A stretch of 5,727 nt of DNA from an uncultured Collinsella sp. (GTDB lineage: Bacteria > Actinomycetota > Coriobacteriia > Coriobacteriales > Coriobacteriaceae): the NCBI GenBank assembly GCA_934655835.1, contig CAKUHM010000097.1, positions 1 to 5,727 on the forward strand, read 5' to 3'. Under the pieces are notes generated by a model. That model was not told where the DNA came from, searched no databases, and saw nothing but the letters and a program-made list of their open reading frames with translations. The translations under genes and the position numbers were made by a program. Every line of letters begins with the position of its first letter. Position 1 is the stretch's first letter. Positions 1 to 5,415 of the stretch are shown one piece after another.

Positions 1-122
1 ACGATGGAGTGGTCAACGTCCTCGGTCTCCAGGTCGTGGACGACAACTTCGCAGTTGGGGCCAAACTGGAGCGCCAAACCGTGTGCGAGACGCTTATAAA
101 ACTCAATCTGTGCGGGGGTCAT
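1..122 (-). CDS. YheO/DauR-like PAS-domain transcriptional regulator, N-terminal fragment
   Basis: Only the first 40 codons are in the window; the gene runs off the left edge. The reading frame on the minus strand starts at the ATG complementary to 120-122 and begins MTPAQIEFYKRLAHGLAL, followed by a segment containing FGPNCEVVVHDLE and ending in DHSI. An FGxxCEVVxHDL segment followed by SIV is typical of the YheO-like PAS domain found at the N terminus of DauR/YheO-type DNA-binding regulators, which usually end in a helix-turn-helix. That C-terminal half cannot be seen here. A good Shine-Dalgarno sequence (AGGAAGG, minus strand, complement of 128-134) lies 5 bases before the ATG and fixes the start. 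The gene diverges from ygeX, so it is a natural candidate for the cluster's local regulator, probably ligand-sensing; this role is inferred from position only. Confidence 0.75.
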   Translation of the reverse strand, partial: MTPAQIEFYKRLAHGLALQFGPNCEVVVHDLETEDVDHSI

Positions 123-241
123 GGGTGCCTTCCTAAAAATTAGTTTGGGCACACTTTGCCATAAACCCCACTTGTTCGCAAATAACGAAAGTGTCGCTGC
201 ATTATGTGACCGTTCGGCGGCGAAAAGGTACCGATTACGGC

Positions 242-256
242 AACAAACAATTTGTT
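242..256. promoter_or_regulatory. Operator candidate 1, palindrome AACAAA-CAA-TTTGTT
   Basis: Perfect 6-base inverted repeat with a 3-base spacer in the divergent intergenic region. The same half-sites and spacer length recur at 293-307, and the centres are 51 bp apart, close to five helical turns. I noticed no third complete copy in the window. This looks like a dimeric regulator binding site. The regulator is unknown; the divergent YheO-like gene is the nearest candidate. Confidence 0.6.
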
Positions 257-281
257 AGGTTTTCCAATCAAAAAGTGTGAT
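252..281 (+). promoter_or_regulatory. Weak candidate promoter for ygeX
   Basis: TTGTTA (252-257) and TGTGAT (276-281) are separated by 18 bases, and each matches 4 of 6 consensus sigma-70 positions. If real, the -35 box overlaps operator candidate 1 and transcription would start just before operator candidate 2, a layout suited to repression. The boxes are poor and other spacings are possible. The remainder of 123-399 holds no gene I can support. Confidence 0.2.
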
Positions 282-292
282 AGAACATTGCT

Positions 293-307
293 AACAAACT
301 TTTTGTT
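293..307. promoter_or_regulatory. Operator candidate 2, palindrome AACAAA-CTT-TTTGTT
   Basis: Second copy of the AACAAA-N3-TTTGTT palindrome, identical in both arms to the site at 242-256 and differing only in the spacer. One flank extends the match in opposite orientation: CTAACAAA at 291-298 is the reverse complement of TTTGTTAG at 251-258. It lies 92 bases upstream of the ygeX start, consistent with a position near or downstream of the transcription start and with paired-site repression or looping. That role is inference. Confidence 0.6.
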
Positions 308-399
308 TGGCATCCACATAAAAGTTCAGCCGCATGAATGGGAGTGGGCTGAAACGCGTATGCGGGGGCCGGCAAGAGAGGACTTAAGGAGTTCACCGT

Positions 400-1614
400 A
401 TGGCCGATAAGATCCAGTGGGCGGGCAACACGATGCCCAAGAGCGATGACAAGCACTTGGGAATCATGAGCCTCGACCACGTGAAGAAGGCCCGCGCCTT
501 CCACCAGTCGTTCCCCCAGTACACCGTCACTCCGCTTGCCCGCCTGGACGGTCAGGCCGCGCGCCTGGGCCTGTCCAACCTGTGCGTTAAGGACGAGAGC
601 TATCGTTTTGGCCTCAACGCCTTTAAGGTTCTGGGCGGCTCGTTTGCCATGGCCAACTACATTGCCGACGAGACCGGCAAGGACGTTGCCGACTGCACCT
701 TCGATTACCTGACCTCCGATCAGCTGGCCGAGGACTTTGGCCAGGCCACCTTCTTTACCGCCACTGACGGCAACCATGGCCGCGGCGTGGCATGGGCTGC
801 CAACAAGCTGGGCCAGAAGGCCGTCGTGCACATGCCCAAGGGTTCCACCAAGCCTCGCTTTGATAACATCGCCGCCGAGGGCGCCACGGTGACCATCGAA
901 GAGGTCAACTACGACGAGTGCGTGCGCATGGCCGCCGCCGAGGCCGATGCCTGCGAGCGCGGCGTCATCGTTCAGGACACCGCCTGGGAGGGCTACGAGA
1001 AGATCCCGTCCTGGATCATGGAGGGTTACGGCACCATGGCTTCCGAGGCTGCCGAGCAGCTGCGCGAGATGGCCATCAACCGCCCGACGCACGTCTTTGT
1101 CCAGGCTGGCGTGGGTTCGCTGGCTGGCGCCGTGGTGGGCTACTTCACCAACCTGTATCCCGATAACCCGCCCACCTTCGTTGTGGTCGAGTGCGCTCCG
1201 GCCGCCTGTCTGTACAAGGGCGCTGCCGCCGGCGATGGCGATCCGCGCATCGTGGACGGCGACATGCCCTCCATCATGGCCGGCCTGTGCTGCGGCGAGC
1301 CCAACATCCTGGGCTGGGATATCCTGCGCAATCACACCACCGCTTTCGTGTCCTGTCCCGACTGGGTTACCGCTCGCGGTATGCGCACCCTGGGCGCTCC
1401 CGAGAAGGGCGACCCGCGCGTCATCTCCGGCGAGTCCGGCGCTGTGACCACCGGCCTGGTCGAGACTCTCATGCTCGATCCCGAGTACGCCGAGCTCAAG
1501 GAGCTCATCGGCCTGGACAAGACGAGCTCCGTGCTCTGCTTCTCCACCGAGGGCGACACCGATCCGGATCAGTACCGTCGCATCGTCTGGGAGGGCGAGT
1601 ATCCGACCTGCTAG
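400..1614 (+). CDS. ygeX: Diaminopropionate ammonia-lyase YgeX
   Basis: A 404-residue PLP enzyme of fold type II that converts 2,3-diaminopropionate to pyruvate and two ammonia (EC 4.3.1.15), in the cytoplasm. The PLP-binding lysine is K76 in RFGLNAFKVLGG. The motif ATDGNHGRGVAW (D123) and the later VQDTAWEGY (D192) appear to correspond to the catalytic aspartates Asp120 and Asp189 of the E. coli enzyme. A glycine-rich phosphate-binding loop QAGVGSLAGAV follows at about 234-244. CCGEPNILGW, ISGESGAV and a C-terminal STEGDTD are also family signatures. Length is close to E. coli YgeX (about 398). The start is fixed by AAGGAG (386-391), 8 bases before the ATG. It is first in the rightward series, divergent from a regulator, with two palindromes upstream. 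It most likely performs the last carbon-releasing step of ureide breakdown, feeding pyruvate to fermentation. No key residue appears to be missing. Confidence 0.95.
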   Translation: MADKIQWAGNTMPKSDDKHLGIMSLDHVKKARAFHQSFPQYTVTPLARLDGQAARLGLSNLCVKDESYRFGLNAFKVLGGSFAMANYIADETGKDVADCTFDYLTSDQLAEDFGQATFFTATDGNHGRGVAWAANKLGQKAVVHMPKGSTKPRFDNIAAEGATVTIEEVNYDECVRMAAAEADACERGVIVQDTAWEGYEKIPSWIMEGYGTMASEAAEQLREMAINRPTHVFVQAGVGSLAGAVVGYFTNLYPDNPPTFVVVECAPAACLYKGAAAGDGDPRIVDGDMPSIMAGLCCGEPNILGWDILRNHTTAFVSCPDWVTARGMRTLGAPEKGDPRVISGESGAVTTGLVETLMLDPEYAELKELIGLDKTSSVLCFSTEGDTDPDQYRRIVWEGEYPTC

Positions 1615-1623
1615 CAGACTGAC

Positions 1624-1747
1624 CTGTCCGGAGGCAGCCGGAGGACTTTACTCCCTGCTCGGACAGTCCTGCTCGCACGGAGAGCACATTAAGTGCTCTC
1701 CGGCTCGTGCGGAACTCGCGACGGAGCAAAGTCCTCCGTCCGCCTCC
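1624..1747 (+). other. Structured element with two alternative folds between ygeX and ygeY
   Basis: Fold 1 is a long interrupted duplex: 1630-1635 pairs with 1742-1747 (GGAGGC/GCCTCC), 1639-1649 with 1728-1738 (11 bp, CGGAGGACTTT/AAAGTCCTCCG) and 1651-1654 with 1723-1726 (CTCC/GGAG). Only a 3x3 and a 1x1 internal loop interrupt it. Fold 2 is a pair of hairpins. Hairpin A (1624-1666) has stems CTGTCCG/CGGACAG, GCAG/CTGC and GGAG/CTCC and the 7-base loop GACTTTA. Hairpin C (1720-1740) has a 7-bp stem GACGGAG/CTCCGTC and the 7-base loop CAAAGTC. The two loops are complementary over six bases (GACTTT/AAAGTC), so they could kiss. A central hairpin (1674-1711) fits both folds. There is no T-tract. 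It begins 10 bases after the ygeX stop. It could be a switching leader for ygeY, an mRNA-stabilising or processing element, a terminator without a U-tract, or a dispersed palindromic repeat. Confidence 0.6.
1674..1711 (+). other. Central hairpin of the ygeX-ygeY structured element
   Basis: CGGAGAGCAC (1678-1687) pairs perfectly with GTGCTCTCCG (1693-1702) around the loop ATTAA. The helix can continue past a 5-base bulge (1703-1707) through CGCA (1674-1677) with TGCG (1708-1711). It is the most stable local hairpin in the gap. No run of T follows, so it is not a standard intrinsic terminator. Confidence 0.75.
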
Positions 1748-1759
1748 TATGGTTACTTG

Positions 1760-1796
1760 CTTGTGGGGTGCTCAACCTCACGCCGCTTGGCACAAG
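1760..1796 (+). other. Weaker hairpin upstream of ygeY
   Basis: CTTGTG (1760-1765) pairs with CACAAG (1791-1796), and inside it GTG (1768-1770) can pair with CAC (1779-1781). The internal loops are large, so stability is moderate. Its 3' arm overlaps the TTGGCA box of the candidate ygeY promoter, so it may have no role in RNA. Confidence 0.3.
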
Positions 1797-1816
1797 TGAT
1801 CTATCTGAAATATCTA
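1787..1816 (+). promoter_or_regulatory. Candidate promoter for ygeY
   Basis: TTGGCA (1787-1792) matches 5 of 6 positions of the -35 consensus. TATCTA (1811-1816) lies 18 bases downstream as a weaker -10. The palindrome TACCTGTAGGTA immediately overlaps the -10 end. Placement downstream of the structured element would give ygeY a short leader. Evidence is by consensus match only. Confidence 0.25.
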
Positions 1817-1826
1817 CCTGTAGGTA
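1815..1826. promoter_or_regulatory. Operator candidate TACCTGTAGGTA upstream of ygeY
   Basis: Perfect 5-base inverted repeat TACCT-GT-AGGTA, 26 bases before the ygeY ATG. It overlaps the -10 region of the candidate promoter and lies 9 bases upstream of the ribosome binding site. It could be a repressor site or a small RNA hairpin. Its sequence is unrelated to the AACAAA-N3-TTTGTT sites upstream of ygeX. Confidence 0.3.
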
Positions 1827-1851
1827 AACCCTTGTAGAAAGGTTGACTGTT

Positions 1852-3237
1852 ATGACTAAAGAACTCGATTTTGATGCCATTAAGGCTGCTGCTGAGTCCC
1901 ATCGTGCTGATATGACGCGTTTTCTTCGCGCAATGATTAGCCACCCCTCTGAGTCCTGCGAGGAGGGCGAGGTTGTCGCTTGCATCAAGGCCGAGATGGA
2001 GAGTCTTGGCTACGACGAGGTCAAGGTCGACGGCCTGGGCAACGTTATGGGCTTTATGGGCGAGGGCGACAAGATCATCGCCATCGACTCTCACATCGAC
2101 ACCGTCGGCATCGGCAACATCGAGAACTGGGATGCCGATCCCTATGAGGGCTACGAGACCGACGAGATCATCTACGGCCGCGGCGGCTCCGACCAGGAGG
2201 GCGGCATGGCTTCCGCTACCTACGCTGCCAAGATGATGAAGGACATGGGCCTCATCCCCGAGGGCTACAAGATCATGGTCGTCGGCACCGTCCAGGAAGA
2301 GGACTGCGACGGCATGTGCTGGCAGTACATCTACAACAAGGACGGCATTAAGCCCGAGTTCGTCATTTCCACCGAGCCCACCGACGGCGGCATCTATCGC
2401 GGTCACCGCGGCCGCATGGAGATCCGCGTCGACGTTCACGGCACCTCCTGCCACGGCTCCGCTCCCGACCGCGGCGACAACGCCATTTACAAGATGGCCG
2501 ACATCATCGCCGACGTCCGCGCCCTCAACAACAACGGCTGCGACGAGTCGACCGACATCAAGGGCCTCGTCAAGATGCTCGACCCCAAGTACAACCCCGA
2601 GCACTTCGAGGACGCCCGCTTCCTGGGCCGCGGCACCTGCACCGTCAGCCAGATCTTCTACACCAGCCCCAGCCGTTGCGCCGTGGCCGACTCCTGCGCC
2701 ATCTCCATCGACCGTCGCATGACCGCCGGTGAGACCTGGGAGTCCTGCCTGGACGAGATCCGCAACCTGCCGGCCGCCAAGAAGTACGGCGACGACGTGA
2801 AGGTCTCCATGTACATGTACGACCGTCCGTCCTGGACCGGCGAGGTCTACGAGACCGAGGCTTACTTCCCTACGTGGATCAACAAGGAGACCGCTCCGCA
2901 CGTCAAGGCCCTCGTCGACGCCCACAAGGCCATGTTCGGTGACGAGCGCATCGGCTGCGAGCCCAGCATGGACAAGCGCACCGGTCGCCCGCTGTGCGAC
3001 AAGTGGACCTTCTCCACGAACTGCGTTTCCATCCAGGGCCGCTATGGCATCCCCTGCGTCGGCTTTGGCCCGGGTGCCGAGTCTCAGGCTCACGCTCCCA
3101 ACGAGGTCACCTACAAGGACGACCTGGTCACCGCTGCCGCCATGTATGTGGCTGCCCTGAACCTCTACGATCCGAGCCAGGCCGATGGCGACGCCACCGT
3201 GTTCCGCGCCGGTCTGACCAACAACAAGATCGACTAG
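1852..3237 (+). CDS. ygeY: YgeY family M20-type metallohydrolase
   Basis: A 461-residue M20/ArgE/DapE-type amidohydrolase, annotated in this family as selenium metabolism-linked hydrolase YgeY. Expected metal ligands and catalytic residues are visible: H81 and D83 in DSHIDTV, D114 in [11 protein letters not shown]149-E150 in [11 protein letters not shown]175 in ISTEPTDGG and H414 in SQAHAPNEV. The middle region (from about residue 190) would be the dimerisation lid. It probably hydrolyses an N-carbamoyl or related amide intermediate of ureide breakdown; the substrate is not shown by sequence. The ATG at 1852 is preferred because AGAAAGG (1836-1842) lies 9 bases upstream. An in-frame TTG at 1843 touches that site and is unlikely to be used. 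Somewhat longer than E. coli YgeY (about 403). The first 30 or so codons are AT-richer than the rest, as often seen in highly expressed genes. Confidence 0.92.
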   Translation: MTKELDFDAIKAAAESHRADMTRFLRAMISHPSESCEEGEVVACIKAEMESLGYDEVKVDGLGNVMGFMGEGDKIIAIDSHIDTVGIGNIENWDADPYEGYETDEIIYGRGGSDQEGGMASATYAAKMMKDMGLIPEGYKIMVVGTVQEEDCDGMCWQYIYNKDGIKPEFVISTEPTDGGIYRGHRGRMEIRVDVHGTSCHGSAPDRGDNAIYKMADIIADVRALNNNGCDESTDIKGLVKMLDPKYNPEHFEDARFLGRGTCTVSQIFYTSPSRCAVADSCAISIDRRMTAGETWESCLDEIRNLPAAKKYGDDVKVSMYMYDRPSWTGEVYETEAYFPTWINKETAPHVKALVDAHKAMFGDERIGCEPSMDKRTGRPLCDKWTFSTNCVSIQGRYGIPCVGFGPGAESQAHAPNEVTYKDDLVTAAAMYVAALNLYDPSQADGDATVFRAGLTNNKID

Positions 3238-3259
3238 TCCCATTCCTTGATCTTGTTGA

Positions 3260-3284
3260 GCCGGGGACCGCTCGTGTCCCCGGC
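3260..3284 (+). other. Perfect 9-bp hairpin after ygeY
   Basis: GCCGGGGAC (3260-3268) and GTCCCCGGC (3276-3284) form a perfect stem with a 7-base loop, 22 bases after the ygeY stop. No T-tract follows, so it is not a classical intrinsic terminator. It could be a U-less terminator, a barrier protecting the ygeXY mRNA from 3' exonucleases, or a processing site between ygeY and ygeW. Confidence 0.6.
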
Positions 3285-3292
3285 ATCCCCTG

Positions 3293-3320
3293 TTGACTTG
3301 GGGCCCGCGGTCGTTATCTC
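3293..3320 (+). promoter_or_regulatory. Candidate promoter for ygeW
   Basis: TTGACT (3293-3298) matches 5 of 6 positions of the -35 consensus. TATCTC (3315-3320) follows after 16 bases as a weak -10. It lies between the ygeY hairpin and ygeW and would give a leader of roughly 110 bases. A 6-base inverted repeat GCGCTC/GAGCGC (3356-3361 and 3390-3395) lies in that leader. Support is by consensus match only. Confidence 0.25.
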
Positions 3321-3438
3321 CCATGCTTCCTCAACGGTAGCGGGTCCTCGTCATAGCGCTCTGCATGTTCTAGCCACACGCGCACGCCGGAGCGCATTTA
3401 CTCATTGCGATCGTTTCATCTTTGGAAAGGATATTTAC

Positions 3439-4641
3439 ATGGACGCTAAGTTTACCGAGCTCGTCGAGCAGCTGAACGGCCTCGATTTTAAGGGCATGTA
3501 CGGCAGCGACTTCCTGCACACCTGGGACAAGACCACCGATGAGCTCAAGGCTCTCTACATCGTTGCCGACGCCCTGCGCGAGCTGCGTGAGAACAACGTT
3601 TCGTCCAAGATCTTTGACTCGGGTCTGGCCGTCTCCCTGTTCCGCGACAACTCCACCCGTACGCGCTTCTCCTTCTCTAAGGCCGCCAACCTGCTCGGCC
3701 TTGAGCTGCAGGACCTGGACGAGAAGAAGTCCCAGATCGCTCACGGCGAGACCGTCCGCGAGACCGCTACCATGATCTCCTTCATGGCCGACGTCATCGG
3801 CATCCGCGACGACATGTACATCGGCAAGGGCGACGCCTACATGGCCGAGGTCTCCGAGTCTGTCCAGCAGGCCTACGAGGACGGCGTTCTGGATCACCGT
3901 CCCACGCTCATCTCTCTGCAGTCCGATTCCGACCACCCCACGCAGTCCTCTGCCGACATGCTCTACCTCATCAACGAGTTTGGCGGCCTCGAGAACCTCA
4001 AGGGCAAGAAGGTTGCCGTCACCTGGGCCTATTCGCCCTCTTACGGCAAGCCGCTGTCCTGCCCGCAGTCGCTGATCAGCCTGCTGCCCCGCTTTGGCAT
4101 GGACGTCACCCTGGCTCACCCCGAGGGCTACGACCTCATGCCCGAGGTCGTCGAGCGCGCCAAGGGCTATGCCGCCGAGTCCGGCACCACCTTTAAGCAG
4201 GTCAACACCATGGCCGAGGCCTTCGAGGGCGCCGACATCGTGATCCCCAAGAGCTGGGCTCCGTTTGCCGCCATGGAGAAGCGCACCAACCTGTACGCCG
4301 AGGGCGACGACGCCGGCATCGCTGCGCTCGAGAAGGAGCTGCTCGCTCAGAACGCTACGCATCAGGATTGGTGCTCCACGACCGAGCTCATGGAGAAGAC
4401 TGCCAACGGCCAGGACACCATCTTTATGCATCCGCTGCCCGCCGACATCTCCGGTGTCTCCTGCGAGCACGGCGAGGTCAACGCCGACGTCTTCGACATG
4501 CACCGTGTGGGCATGTACAAGGAGGCCAGCTACAAGCCGTACGCCATCGCAGCCATGATGTTCCTGCAGAAGGTTGCCGATCCCGCCGCTACCCTCAAGG
4601 CCCTCGACGAGCGCAACACCGCCCGTTGGTTCCAGGCCTAA
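3439..4641 (+). CDS. ygeW: Knotted carbamoyltransferase YgeW
   Basis: A 400-residue member of the aspartate/ornithine carbamoyltransferase fold family, close in length to E. coli YgeW (about 396). Carbamoyl-phosphate-binding motifs are intact: STRTR (72-76) in FRDNSTRTRFSFS, HPTQ (166-169) and HPLP (331-334), the counterpart of the HCLP motif. The segment TWAYSPSYGKPL (195-206) is characteristic of the YgeW branch rather than of OTCase. The natural acceptor of this branch is not settled. In this cluster it more likely runs phosphorolytically on a ureido intermediate, producing carbamoyl phosphate that carbamate kinase could use for ATP; that is inference. The start at 3439 is set by GGAAAGG (3424-3430), 8 bases upstream. 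The open frame continues upstream to 3247, but those codons are not family-like. It sits 201 bases after ygeY and 24 bases before a strong terminator. Confidence 0.93.
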   Translation: MDAKFTELVEQLNGLDFKGMYGSDFLHTWDKTTDELKALYIVADALRELRENNVSSKIFDSGLAVSLFRDNSTRTRFSFSKAANLLGLELQDLDEKKSQIAHGETVRETATMISFMADVIGIRDDMYIGKGDAYMAEVSESVQQAYEDGVLDHRPTLISLQSDSDHPTQSSADMLYLINEFGGLENLKGKKVAVTWAYSPSYGKPLSCPQSLISLLPRFGMDVTLAHPEGYDLMPEVVERAKGYAAESGTTFKQVNTMAEAFEGADIVIPKSWAPFAAMEKRTNLYAEGDDAGIAALEKELLAQNATHQDWCSTTELMEKTANGQDTIFMHPLPADISGVSCEHGEVNADVFDMHRVGMYKEASYKPYAIAAMMFLQKVADPAATLKALDERNTARWFQA

Positions 4642-4664
4642 AGCCGCGCTGAGGTAAGCCATGT

Positions 4665-4703
4665 AAAGGGGGCGCTCTGCCAACCGGCGGGGTGCCCCTT
4701 TTT
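4665..4703 (+). terminator. Rho-independent terminator after ygeW
   Basis: A long GC-rich hairpin with the 4-base loop AACC (4682-4685). GCC (4679-4681) pairs with GGC (4686-4688), and the helix continues outward with several G-T wobbles to AAAGGGGGC (4665-4673) against GCCCCTTTT (4694-4702), giving about 17 consecutive pairs. The T-run spans 4699-4703. This is the clearest terminator in the window and should end most ygeXYW transcripts. Confidence 0.9.
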
Positions 4704-4791
4704 GCATCGTGGGCGTGCGGGATAAGCGCTTTGGATGTAGATGCTCCGCGACGCGAGTTATGGGTACGATGGTTTCAGGGGAGGTATCGCC

Positions 4792-5406
4792 ATGAAACTT
4801 GGTTGCGTCATTATGGCTTCGGGCGAGGGCAAGCGGTTTGGCTCTAACAAGATGCTCGCCGATATCTATGGCGAGCCGCTGATTGCCCGGACTATCGATT
4901 CGGTTCCCCGGGGCTTTGACGTCGTGGTTTCGACGCGTTGGCCCGAGGTCGCCCAGATTTGCGAGGACAAGCATTGCCCGTGCGTGCTGCACGATGGCAA
5001 GCTGCGCAGCGAAAGCGTCCGTGCGGGCCTTTCGTGGGGGGCGAGCCGCGGCTGGAAGGGTTGCCTCTTTTTGCCCGGCGACCAGCCGCTTGTGAGTTCG
5101 GATTCTTTTGAGGCCATGGTTCGCGCGTTTGATGAGCGTGGCCGCAAGCATCCGGTTCGTCTTGCGTGCAACGGTGAGCCTTCGAGCCCGGTGCTCTTTC
5201 CGGCGGAACTGTTCGATGCGCTTATGTGTCTTGAGGGCAAGGACGGTGGCGGTTCGATCCTCAAGGACCGTATCGACGTGGTGCTGGTCGAGGCGCGTGC
5301 CTACGAGCTGTGGGACGTCGATACCGCCAAGGGACAGCAACGCGTAACGGAGCATATCGCCGCCTGCTCGTATTTTGATCGCGTGGCCAACTGCATCAAT
5401 CAATAA
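4792..5406 (+). CDS. mocA: MocA/YgfJ-like molybdenum cofactor nucleotidyltransferase
   Basis: A 204-residue nucleotidyltransferase of the MobA/MocA family. MocA transfers CMP from CTP to molybdopterin, making the cytosine-dinucleotide cofactor of xanthine dehydrogenase-type enzymes. The nucleotide-binding signature is IMASGEGKRFGSNKML (7-22), with Ser where most members have Ala in the AAG motif. SVRAGL (75-80), the Mg-binding PGDQPL (95-100) and the C-terminal WDVDTA (174-179) also fit. The start at 4792 is chosen because AGGGGAGG (4777-4784) lies 7 bases upstream and the signature should begin near residue 7. An in-frame ATG at 4741 would add 17 unlikely residues. Codons are richer in TCG, GCG, CGG and T-ending forms than in ygeX, ygeY and ygeW, suggesting lower expression. 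It lies after the terminator and 9 bases before hyuA, so the two are probably co-transcribed. CTP rather than GTP specificity is inferred from context. Confidence 0.8.
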   Translation: MKLGCVIMASGEGKRFGSNKMLADIYGEPLIARTIDSVPRGFDVVVSTRWPEVAQICEDKHCPCVLHDGKLRSESVRAGLSWGASRGWKGCLFLPGDQPLVSSDSFEAMVRAFDERGRKHPVRLACNGEPSSPVLFPAELFDALMCLEGKDGGGSILKDRIDVVLVEARAYELWDVDTAKGQQRVTEHIAACSYFDRVANCINQ

Positions 5407-5415
5407 GGAGCAATT

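Noticed and set aside
145..160. Sigma-54-like sequence with GGGCAC and TTTGCC upstream of ygeX.
   Set aside because: The GG-to-GC spacing is 8-9 bases instead of 10, it is about 240 bases from ygeX, and actinobacterial genomes generally lack sigma-54.
151..278. Short ACACTTT/AAAGTGT repeats at 151-157, 188-194 and 272-278.
   Set aside because: Seven-base matches with irregular spacing in AT-rich DNA; not distinguishable from chance.
201..280. TGTGA half-sites (205-209 and 276-280) suggesting CRP binding.
   Set aside because: Neither is followed by a TCACA-like second half at the right distance.
1787..1803. CTTGGCAC resembling a sigma-54 -24 element before ygeY.
   Set aside because: The required GC dinucleotide of the -12 element is missing; a sigma-70 -35 reading is simpler.
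3247..3438. Upstream in-frame extension of ygeW by 64 codons.
   Set aside because: It reads through a perfect hairpin and non-coding-looking sequence. A good ribosome binding site and the family N terminus point to the ATG at 3439.
3356..4680. Shared 9-mer GCGCTCTGC at 3356-3364 and 4672-4680.
   Set aside because: Too short to indicate a repeat family in GC-rich DNA, and the second copy is part of the terminator stem.
4741..4791. Earlier in-frame ATG for mocA.
   Set aside because: No ribosome binding site there. The nucleotide-binding motif normally lies within the first 10 residues, which fits the ATG at 4792.
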